Positions 1 through 9,520 of a DNA stretch of 64,000 nucleotides are shown here, piece after piece. The position numbers and the translations under genes are program-made. How positions within the stretch are numbered: position 1 is the stretch's first letter; every line of letters begins with the position of its first letter. This DNA comes from Paramacrobiotus metropolitanus (taxonomy: Eukaryota; Tardigrada; Eutardigrada; Parachela; Macrobiotidae). Location of the stretch: the NCBI RefSeq assembly GCF_019649055.1, contig NW_026570223.1, forward strand, positions 3,162,001-3,226,000, in the 5' to 3' direction. The notes beneath the pieces are model-generated. The model saw nothing but the letters and a program-made list of their open reading frames with translations. It was not told the DNA's origin and did not search any database.

Positions 1-1383
1 AATCTGTTGTGCTTCTGTTCAGGTAAGTATAGTACAAGCTGCACAAACGCGCAGACAATCCAGCAGTCTTGCTTTTATGGGATCAGTGCATGCATGGAAT
101 CGATTTAAATGGGTAACTTGTCTGGCGGCAGCTTCAGAGATGCAGGGTATCGCGCATTATACTGAAATTTTGCTTTCACAGTTTGTTGCAGTTAAAGCTC
201 GTACTACTTTTGCACATAAATCCGACTTTGCTCCCTTTTGATGCCCTAATTGCCCTTTGCCATCCAGCCCGGAAATTTGAATTACCATAGTGCTACTAGT
301 GTGCATGTATCCAGATGTACTCTAGATCTGTTTCTTTCACAGAAAATTAATGAAAGGAAAACATTTGATTGTTTTGGTTTCGTTATGGGTATATCCACAG
401 ACCCTTCTTTGATTCCACTCTTTTTCAGAACTGTACGCTAGCGATATAATTATTATGTATACTGCAATCCATTTAGTTAAGGTATTTTTAATTATCAGCA
501 GTATACCTGTAAAACGGTAATCGCACCCGTAGTATACTAAAAAAATGTCATTAACCGCTACATCTACTCTATGTCAACATGGGCACGCTGCACATCTACA
601 AAATATCCACCTAGAAAAGTTACGAGAAAATTATACCAAATCAAACCGATAACATGGATTCAGAGTTCCGTTCGTATAGGCCGTACACTGTTGGCAAAAT
701 CAGCAGAATTCAATTTCTATTCTCGCATACTACAATACAATATTCATATTTTGATCCTGCAGTTAAACAAAGTTGTTAAAAAACATTAATTTGTATTTGT
801 GTAAATGTTACAATTTTGCTACTCTTTTACGTTGCACTCTCTTTTAGGTAGTACTTCTGAGCTTTTGGGCTGCAGTACCGTCCATTTATAGCTGTGTAGC
901 AATTATCACAAAAGCATGCCTTTTCAGGCGTCTTTTAAGCGAAAACTTACTTACTTTATTTACAAGTGCCATATATACTCCATTATACTCGTATTTTGGA
1001 AGTTCACAGCTGATCATAATATATTATTTGCATATTTTCGATGCCGTTCTAGAATCTGGCATGAATCACAATTTCACACTAGTTGGTGCTGGTGCCGGTG
1101 TCGGTGGCTGCACAAGTGATGGGAGTGTATTTTTTCATGGCCATACCGGCAAGTGATGCAAATTCGTTTGAAAACAACACCAATGGGATTGAACCACGTA
1201 ATTCTGCATTACAGTTGCTTATAGCAACTGTCAAATTTACCACGTATTGGGATTCAGAGAGAATTGTATCTAGGTCAAAATGCTCGAGTGCGCTCCAACT
1301 CACGCACTGATTTGTGAGTCAGACACTGACAGACAGATTCACTGATAACGCTGCGCGCATTGGCAGATGGAGAATCAGTTGCT

Positions 1384-1423
1384 GAATTATAAAACCGAGC
1401 TGTTGAGCTCGGTTTTATAATTC
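1384..1423. repeat. Perfect 18-bp hairpin, 4-nt loop
   Basis: Arms 1384-1401 and 1406-1423 are exact reverse complements (GAATTATAAAACCGAGCT and its complement) around the loop GTTG. No ORF spans it. It could be a foldback-element remnant, a small-RNA precursor or a terminator-like structure. Confidence 0.9.
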
Positions 1424-1571
1424 GTGGCCACATTCACGACCGCACATCAACTCGTTAAAATTATCCTGAGCTGCTTATAAATGTTCGTAATGATGCCGTG
1501 CTGTATTAGACTGTATGAAATTACGCTGTAGTCCGTAATTAAGTGTTGAGATGATATGGTTTAATTAACTA

Positions 1572-1589
1572 AATTACTAATTAGTAATT
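1572..1589. repeat. 18-bp AT-rich perfect palindrome
   Basis: AATTACTAATTAGTAATT is self-complementary and contains two TAATTA/TAATTAG homeodomain-type core sites. It lies about 730 bp upstream of the dsRBD start codon. Any regulatory role is inference. Confidence 0.6.
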
Positions 1590-1638
1590 AAGCAAAACTT
1601 TCATGAGCAGTTATAACTGGAATCATTTACGCCTAATT

Positions 1639-1674
1639 AATTAGCAAATTTTGCACAAAATTAGCAAATTTTGC
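1639..1674. repeat. Two direct copies of a 16-bp AT-rich unit
   Basis: AATTAGCAAATTTTGC occurs at 1639-1654 and again at 1659-1674, separated by four bases (period 20). Confidence 0.8.
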
Positions 1675-2316
1675 CCACACGAAGAAAAAATTTAATTATT
1701 GCATGTCATTAAGCTTAAATTATTTTCTCGTCAAGTTTGCACTTGTTTACCGTGGCAATATAAAACGGCAATGAAGGCTGATTTATTGCAGAATTCACGG
1801 TGCTCTGACTGCTCTCAGATATGGTATTTATTTCTACTCGTGTATCCGTTATCACTGGTGGGAACATATTTCAGTTTTTTCTCTTAGTCATAGCGGAAAG
1901 ATGAGTAACCGATACGTGCGCAGCAGTCGTGCCGCAGATACGAGCGGGCTGCTGATATTTGACAGTTCTAATAGATTAGATAAAAACACACATACATGAA
2001 TGCTATTCTGGCACATATGAAGGACATCAAAACACCTGCCAGTTTTTGCCATCTGATATTCTGATATAATCTGCTGCTCTTGTGACAATTTATTATTATT
2101 GTTGAAGTAATTCTTATCTCACATGTGCTTGTTAGTGTGGGTGCGACCGCTTATAAACAAGTTTCTGCATAGTATAACGCAGTTCAGTTTTCAGCTCCAG
2201 TGACATTTTTCACTTATTCTTAAATATTCACAATTTTTGGATTATTTTCCTGTTTGGAAATATTTGACTAATACTACTGTCTGCAACACGCAACGTTATT
2301 AAATTTTTGTTCCACC

Positions 2317-2994
2317 ATGCCTGCTGATTATGTAACATTAGCCATGCAACTGGCCCGAGTCGTCTCGGAGACAGAACTGGGGTTCGAAGATGGTCCAAAA
2401 AGCGGGCCCGATCATCAGCCCACTTTTACTTGCCAGGCGTCTTCCCGACTCTCGAGCAACGGTGAAACCATCACGGGGAACGGAGCAGCCCGCAGTTTGA
2501 AGGAAGCCCGACACGATGCAGCACGGGATTATGTCTATCACCTGTTGCAGGACAACTACCAGGCTCTGATGGGCATTGTCCGCCCACGGAATGCCCGCAG
2601 CGGAGCAGCATCACCCCGGCCGACCAGCGAAGCCACCGTGCGCACCGCCCATTATATGCCAGCCCGCGCGGACAGTCCACAGGAGCTGAAAAACAACGGA
2701 TCGCCTCGGCCTGCCATGCCAGTGTTGCGTGCGTCGAATTCACAGCGTGCTGATCAAGTGGATAACGTGGCCAGCCATTTACGGAATGTCAAACTGGAGG
2801 GGATCAGCAACGACGAAGCATTCGGTAGCCGTGATGTGGATCAAAACGCGACCTGTCTGGATGATGAGAAAAGCACTGCAGGTCTTCCCGGAAAGACCGA
2901 ATATCTGATCGCAACCAAAGCGGATGTGTTCGAGTTTATCAACCATAAAATGAAACCGTTTGACCTCGCGGCACTTATGGGCCAGCAGAAGTGA
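2317..2994 (+). CDS. Double-stranded RNA-binding domain protein
   Basis: Single-exon protein of 225 residues. Residues about 8-78 form a double-stranded-RNA-binding domain: a first helix (LARVVSETELGF), the family GPxH loop as GPDH at 30-33 followed by beta-strand residues PTFTC, and a second helix LKEARHDAARDYVYHLL. The usual lysine cluster before helix 2 is reduced to one Lys and one Arg, so RNA affinity may be weak. Residues 85-225 are low-complexity (Pro, Ser, Arg, Asn) with no domain I recognise, ending in a short hydrophobic segment near FDLAALMG. The start is the first ATG of the frame and has a strong CACCATG context. Only one dsRBD is present and no catalytic domain is attached, so an adaptor or cofactor role is the likely class; the pathway (RNAi, ADAR-like, innate sensing) cannot be told. 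A tandem pseudokinase gene follows on the same strand. Confidence 0.8.
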   Translation: MPADYVTLAMQLARVVSETELGFEDGPKSGPDHQPTFTCQASSRLSSNGETITGNGAARSLKEARHDAARDYVYHLLQDNYQALMGIVRPRNARSGAASPRPTSEATVRTAHYMPARADSPQELKNNGSPRPAMPVLRASNSQRADQVDNVASHLRNVKLEGISNDEAFGSRDVDQNATCLDDEKSTAGLPGKTEYLIATKADVFEFINHKMKPFDLAALMGQQK

Positions 2995-3920
2995 TTTGTA
3001 CCGCTATAGTTGTTGAATACGTGCCGCTGTGTGGATATTGAAGGGTTAGGGAACGCTTCTGCTTGTGGATGTGCGTAGATAATCTGCTTTCTTGTTTTTC
3101 AGTTTCTAGCAGTAGTTTTTAGCAGTTCATAGCTCGTTTACAATGTCATAAAACATTTATCCGTCCCTTGAGTTTTGAGCAGATTAAGGCCTTTTTTGCG
3201 AAGATGTTTGACTTTTATTGTGCGTTACTTGTTGTTGTGGCTCGTGATTTTCTAAATTACTCGGATTATCAGCTGAAGTGATGTGTATTGTGTGTTGTGA
3301 TTTTTGTCGTACGTTTGTGTTTCTGTCTGTCCACTTCTGCAAATAAATAACTGGCGCTTTATTTGGTTGGACCATGCGTTCATAACAAGTTCAGAAAAAT
3401 ACGTAATATTCAAGTTCATAAAATACGTGTTTGAGAACGGATATCGAATTCAACTGAGTTCATAATTTCTAACTGTAAACAATTCAATTCCGAACTTCTA
3501 GTGATAAGTATTAAGAAAGTAGAATGCAGTGGTTAGTGGAACCGATAGTCGCTTATCTGGAAGACAGGAAAGATATAATTACACGCTGCCTAATTATCGA
3601 AAACAATTAGACAATCGTCCCAAACCAACTCCATAGTTTTTCGCAACCATGCGCTTATCAGCACAAATGATAATCATAGACTTTTCTTGAATGTAAAACC
3701 AGATAGTTTTACCAACGCCATTCGGTTTAATACTTTAATAGAGTAGATTGTTGGCTGTCTTCTACACGATATTACATTTTAGCAACCATAATTTTATCAT
3801 CGTGCAGCTTTGTTAATGTTATTTTCCACACACTTCACTCCAAAATTATTATTTCTGTTTATTGCAATAGTCTATACAGCCTATAGAATTGTCGTTTAAG
3901 TCTTTAACAGCAACGTCAAA
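2995..3920. other. Intergenic, dsRBD 3' UTR to pseudokinase promoter
   Basis: No coding signal seen. An AATAAA at 3342-3347 is the likely poly(A) signal of the dsRBD gene, about 350 bp after its stop. The last 200 bp are AT-rich and presumably promoter and 5' UTR of the pseudokinase gene. Confidence 0.55.
3342..3347 (+). promoter_or_regulatory. Candidate poly(A) signal, dsRBD gene
   Basis: AATAAA within a short AAATAAATAA run, the first such hexamer downstream of the dsRBD stop codon. Confidence 0.4.
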
Positions 3921-5907
3921 ATGGGACAAGGATCATCACAGGAAAGCTTTTATCAGGATGAAGAGGACAAGTTTCAAATGCCCCACAAAGTGCTGCGACT
4001 GTTGGGAAAAGGCTCCAACGGGGTGGTTTATGTGGCCGAAGTGACCGATGCAAATCCACCTATTAATATCGTCGTGAAGAAAATTACCCTTTCGCATAAG
4101 AGAAAGCGCGCCAGCCAACAATTTTACCTACTTCGTAATGAAATCGATGCCATTGCCAAGATCAATCATCAAAATGTTCTGAAATATTATGGATGGAATG
4201 TGGCAGCGGCATCGGAAGAACATTCTGATGAATCCGAAGCCGCCCACTTTCAGATTTTCATGGAATTTTGCCCAGGTTTGTTACTTGTTTTATCAGCGAC
4301 CGATTCTTACGCAATTTAAAAGAATTTCTAAAATACAAATTATCTTCTAATTTCAATCAGTAAAATTCGTTAATAGTTCCGACACTTACAGTGATCTTTA
4401 CAGGCGGAACACTGCAAGAACGTTCTCGTAGAGGAGTGCGATTTTTCCACATCCGTGAATACACACGACAAATCCTGGAAGGTTTGGCTTACTTGCACGA
4501 CGCCGGGATCGTCCATGGAAACCTTACGTGCGAAAACGTATTACTTACTGCCCGCAACAGCCTGCACGTAAAAATCGCTGGATTCGGTCGAGTGAAGCAT
4601 TTTCACGAGAAACGGCGTGGTTCGCACAGCCACGACGCGGGCTTTGCAACGCCGGCTCACCTCGCACCCGGCTCGGACGCTGAGTCGGCACGGAGCACCC
4701 CGGCGAACGATATCTGGGGCGTCGGCTGTGTCGTCTTGGAAATGCTGCATGAAGGTCAAGTCAATGAATTATTCGACACTTCCGAAGAAATTTTGGATAT
4801 CGTTAAGCAGGATAATGCGACTATTATTAAGTGGTTTACCGGCGGTGAACTGGCCGGCAGTCATTTGGCATATTTCCTGAAAAACCGAAAGGTCATCGAG
4901 TGTATTCGCTTCCTGCAGGCGTGTCTGCGTAAAGAGGCCACCAGTCGTCCGAATGCTAAGGAACTGGTGGAACATCCATTTGTCAATGATAACCTGAATG
5001 AGCTAGAAATACAGACGGAAGAACAACTGCTGAGTAAATTTAGGGTGTTGAGTAAAGTCACAGACTGGATGCTGCAAGCTGTTGACCAAACTGGAGAAGC
5101 GGTTATTTTAACCCGGAAAGAGCTGCAGCTGTGCAACTGGATGGATGAGTTTGTCGCAATCGCAACGGTTCTCGCGTTCAGCAATGAACTGTATAATGTT
5201 ACCGTGCATCCACAAATGCTGAAGCGCTTAGGATGCTGGGCGTGTCGAGATGAGCCGTCTGGTCACTTTATGGAAAAGGTGACCATTGTATCAGCGTGGG
5301 ACTATAATGGGCCTTGTACGTAGGCGGAATAAGTACTATGAGGACTTCTACTACTCGTATATGTACAGCATAAAATAATCAAATTTTAATCGTAGTTATA
5401 CCTTTGGAAGAAGCCATAACCGAAGGCGTGGGTGGATTTCGAACGGAACGCGTGAAAAGCTACGCCCGGCAAATTGTCCGGATTCTGGAACCAGTGTGGG
5501 CATCGATCAGAAACGCTCCGTTGAACTCCAGTGTTACCGTGGTCGATTTATGCAGCTCGTACTTTTTACTGAACAAGCAACGTGACAAGATTTCCATGCT
5601 GCCGTTATTGTTTCCGGACGTGATTAAAGACGAAACATACCGGGACTGGTACATCTCAGGCAACATTTGGGATCTGGGACTGCTGGTGTTGGGTATGTTG
5701 CAAGGGAAACTGATCGAACAAGTCGCACCGGGACAGAGTGTGCCGATTATTCCAGATACTGTAGATGAAGAGTCGCGCGAATTTTTATTATGCTGTTTTA
5801 CCTGCTTCCGACCACATGATCAGTCCAAGTCAGTGTGGACACGGCAAGCCGGAAATTTGCAGTGGTCAACTGATACTCTGGCGCGCCACACCTTCCTTAA
5901 CGCTTAA
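3921..5907 (+). CDS. Tandem pseudokinase, predicted N-myristoylated
   Basis: Three exons, 3921-4275, 4404-5315 and 5396-5907 (592 residues); both intron phases are 1 and close in frame. The N-terminus MGQGSS fits an N-myristoylation signal. Domain 1 (about 22-290) has a glycine loop GKGSNGVVYVA (29-39), the ATP lysine in VVKK (K53), an alpha-C Glu in LRNEIDAI, a hinge FMEFCPGGTL and a normal C-lobe (DIWGVGCVVLEML). The catalytic HRD is HGN (156-158) and the DFG is GFG (178-180), so both catalytic aspartates are gone. Domain 2 (about 320-592) is a still more degenerate kinase fold: HPQMLKRLGCW, a hinge-like WDYNGPFIPLEEAI, an alpha-E helix VKSYARQIVRIL and a C-lobe GNIWDLGLLVLGMLQGK ending in LARHTFL; no HRD or DFG is recognisable. 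It should therefore act as a scaffold or allosteric regulator at membranes. Family assignment beyond Ser/Thr-kinase-like is not possible by eye. Confidence 0.82.
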
Positions 5908-7341
5908 ACAACGCTGTTACAATGTTCAAGCGGAAATTCTTGAGTTCTTATTAAAGCAAAAATTTGCCTGTTCTATCCACAACGTACGTAATATTTCTGC
6001 ATTATCAATTATCTGATGTTATTATTGTAATAGTTCTATATCAAATTTGATTAAGTAACAACCGCAGATTTGTCTGCAATACCTCAGCACGTTTTCGACA
6101 GCTGCAGGGAGAATAGTGCCACGTACGTTCGAATGTCCAGCTCCCTTTTAGACGTGCATTGGTGGAATTTATCAAAGATTTGTTATTTTAATAACGTAAT
6201 TCCTAATTGTTATTATTAATATTAATGTTAATTACTGCTGGAGATTGTCATAAGGCATCTGAATTTCAATTAGTGTCTTCCTAATATAATGTAACAGTGG
6301 CCTATCTGGCTACTGTTCTAGTGGGGTGGCGATCAGCCTTTACCACGATTAAACGGCTGTTGGTGTGAAAGGTGGCACGGCCGGCAACGATGCTGGCCGA
6401 GGACGCTCTTACAGATGTAACGCAATTACACAGGTGGCTCCGATTGGGATGACGCTAGTTCATCCCAAGCGGTCAAACGCAACAACGTAACTCAAGGCAG
6501 GTTTAATGACAAGGAATCAAGAACACAGCAAGGTTGTAAGCAAGGTTTCAGCAAGAGAAACAATCAAGTAGATGCAAGCTGTAGCAAGCTGAGCACAAGA
6601 CTGAATTCTAGAAGTTCATGAGAAAGGAAACTAGCCGGTAAAGTGGACAAATTCATAACGCGATGGAATGATTCATCATAACTGGGCGGTCTTATCGTTC
6701 GTACAACTACAAATACTATCGCTACAATAAGAAGACCGATAGACTATTCAGAAACGCAGCTGGGTGTCTTTTTGGGAGGTGTTTTTGGAATGTTCATAAA
6801 AGTGCGGAAATCATAAAAACAAACTTGGCTGGGGTGATAGACGGCTGGCATAAATCTGGATGGTGAAATGCCACAAAACAGTTCCATGCATGATGGCTAC
6901 AGATCTCACGGAATGCGACGAAAACTTTTGCCGCATGTGATGCCAGGATTATACCGTCTTCACATTCGTGCCAGTAGCAAGTACACACTCGGTACGTTGG
7001 AGTGACCTCTTGTTAATTTAACGTACGTAATACAGTTCTTCACCATTTTATTTTTTTATAATTTTGTGCTCTGAAAAATGTTACAAAGTGCAGTTAAATC
7101 TGTAGTTCTAGCTTCGTGCTATCCATTCGCTGCAGACTTCCAGTTGCAGATGTACGAGTAAAACTGAAGTCACAGTCAGCCAGGTGCACACTGAAATCTG
7201 CCCATTCTGCACTGCTGAGTTTTTGTTGTACAAGTTAACAAGAACCAAGTGTCGTGGGTTATGCAGCCTTTTCCCATGCTGCGGTTTGTTTTTAATCTTT
7301 TTTTTCTGTGATCTGATCTGACATGCTATAAGCATCTGCCC
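5908..7341. other. Intergenic, no gene seen
   Basis: Only short random frames. The stretch around 6300-6780 has somewhat higher GC than its surroundings but no reading frame or splice pattern that I can support. The last few hundred bases are the promoter and 5' UTR of hydrolase A. Confidence 0.5.
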
Positions 7342-9054
7342 ATGAAGATGAGCTCTGGACGGCGATATGCAGTTGATACTAGCGCATCTTCCAACGCGCG
7401 CAGAATCGCCCTGCTGCTTGCAGCTGGCTGTGGCGCTACCGTCATGTGGCTACGAAGACCGTATCCTTTTGGTTTCGTTCCCTGCGACACGTGGAGAATT
7501 CGTCTTCTCTGTTTAAGGAGTGATCTATACTTCTTACTGGTAATTACAACAAGATTTCTCTTATTGTGCAAAACGAAGCAAAAAATGGCATGCATATTCT
7601 TGGACTACAGGCACGATCCGCTGCATTGCTGCGCTTTGGGAGCACTGTGGACATTGTTCGGAAGCTTTACTCCTTTGCTATTCCTCGCCAGCTTACCGAT
7701 CCTGATTCGCAGATTATCTGTGAAACAATCAGGATTTCGGAAATTGAAGTTCTTATATATAGACGGATTTCGTGGATAACAGATGAGAACGAGGATCACG
7801 AACCCGTGAGACCGTGTCTGGTTTACCTGCATGGTGGAGGATGGGTGTATGGGACTGCGGGTGGGTTGATGAGTTCTAAACTCTAATTATCTTAACGACA
7901 CTATGATTTTAACTTGTTTGAAAGTCACTAATTTTTCTTGCGCAACATGTATTTTCTCATTTAGCAGTCAAGATTTTTGAGATAATGAATTTGCAGTTCT
8001 TTCTTTCAATGATGAATTGTTTTGCTCTAGTTTTAATTTAAAGTTTTGAGTAGATAAGAACAGTAGATGGGTATTTTTTCCAGATATGTACGCTGTTCTA
8101 CTCTACATAAGCGCCTATCGACAGTCTTTTGTTGTGCTAGGCTCCAGCTATTTTTCGTCGAGGCATATGTCGTTATTTTCTCTCTGCAGCATTTGATTTT
8201 TTTTAGATTTTATTATTTTTATGTTTGTAATTTTGTCCCATGCTTTTCATGTTGCAGCCGAGCGCCATTATCATTCACTGCATTTTGTACGGGAATTGGA
8301 CTGCGTGGTTGCTTGTGTGGCGTATCGTAAAGCTCCCGAGTTCCCTTTCCCTACGCCCATGTTGGATTGTTTTTCTGCCACAAAATACATTTACGAACAC
8401 AGTGACGCGTTTGGTGTGGACCGATCTCACATCAGCATTTGCGGCGACAGTGCCGGTGGAAATCTTGCCACCTGTGTGGCCCTCAAACTCCGCGACGAAG
8501 GATTGAGATTTCTCCGCAACGAAGTTTTAATTTATCCTTCCGTACAGTTTATTAATTTTCGATTAAACTCCTTCATGATTGATTATCCGTTATTATCGCG
8601 AAGCGATACGGTGTGGTGTGCACTGATGTATTCCGGGCAGCCCATCGAGTTATCCGAAGCAGTGATGGAAAATGAGCATGTGACGGAGGATCTTTACGAT
8701 AATCCAGGATATTTGATATTACAGAAATTTGAACGTCCGGAGGCACATGGCAGCAAAGCACTGGTTAAAAGGAACGTGTTGCAAAAATTTAGCAGTATGG
8801 CGAAAAATCATTACTTGTGTCCACTGATGGCACGCAGTTTAAAAGGCCTACCGGCAACATGCATAATTGCCTGTGAATATGATGTGCTCCTCGATGAGAA
8901 TCTGGCATACGCGGAACGTTTGTTGGCTGATGGAGTGGACACGACGATTGTTAAGGTTCCGGGATACCATGGTGCTTTTCGGGATTTCCGGTTTACAGAG
9001 TGCGGACAGATGATTATGCAGAAAGTTGTGAAGTGGTTACTGCCTCGTCTGTGA
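7342..9054 (+). CDS. Arylacetamide deacetylase-like hydrolase A
   Basis: Three exons, 7342-7539, 7611-7860 and 8258-9054 (414 residues), intron phases 0 and 1. It belongs to the hormone-sensitive-lipase branch of alpha/beta hydrolases (AADAC/NCEH1 type), membrane-anchored esterases that usually face the ER lumen. Visible parts: a signal-anchor helix near residues 20-36 (ARRIALLLAAGCGATVMWL), the oxyanion motif HGGGW (H140), the nucleophile elbow GDSAGG (S214), the acid residue in EYDVLLDE (D358) and the catalytic His in GYHGAF (H388), all in canonical order and spacing. Length matches the family (about 400). The start is the first ATG in frame; a second ATG lies two codons on. Two paralogues (16149-17959, 28652-31343) share both intron positions. 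The substrate is unknown; lipid-ester or xenobiotic hydrolysis is typical. Confidence 0.93.
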
Positions 9055-9520
9055 TACTGTTTATTGTTGGTGGGTGCTTAGTGCTGTTTGTGTTATTCAC
9101 CGAGAATAATGAGACACGCGCGTTTTATCGGGTTTTATTTGTAAACACAAATATGAAATAAAAAAGTGTGCTGCAGTTAATGGAGCACTGCATGATATAA
9201 TTACAGACTAGTCGCTAAAAGAGTATTTGTGGCTACAAATGCGTCCGCTGGTGAACATCTTTGCATAAAAAAACAAAAATGAATACTGAGATTTTCTAAA
9301 CTGAAATGATCGCAAGCTTAACAATTGGTGATAATATCGCTGTTAGCCCTTCAGTGTTACACATGTACATGTCAACATTTCTGGAAGATGGAATGGCACA
9401 AGAGAAGGTTAGGGCATACACATGGCCGGCGGAAAATGCTTGGCAAGGTTGGCGATTATGTTGTCGTCGAAGGAGAGTGCTTGTCATATAGCAACAGGTA
9501 ATAAATCGGGACGTGAGACA
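9055..9520. other. Short convergent intergenic region
   Basis: Lies between the 3' ends of hydrolase A (+) and the Mondo gene (-). It contains one poly(A) signal at 9157 and no coding frame with support. Confidence 0.6.
9157..9162 (+). promoter_or_regulatory. Poly(A) signal of hydrolase A
   Basis: AATAAA about 100 bp after the stop codon, in the 3' flank shared with the convergent Mondo gene. Confidence 0.6.

Larger units (their letters stand above)
1..2316. other. Non-coding left flank
   Basis: No open frame here looks like protein or shows splice-compatible conservation; open stretches around 1079-1310 occur on both strands over the same bases and look accidental. The stretch holds an 18-bp-arm hairpin (1384-1423), an 18-bp AT palindrome (1572-1589) and a 16-bp direct repeat with period 20 (1639-1674). 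Its right end is the presumed promoter and 5' UTR of the dsRBD gene. Confidence 0.6.

Noticed and set aside
1079-1310. Overlapping open frames of about 75 codons on both strands
   Set aside because: Same bases open on both strands, no domain, no splice partners and no start context; chance frames.
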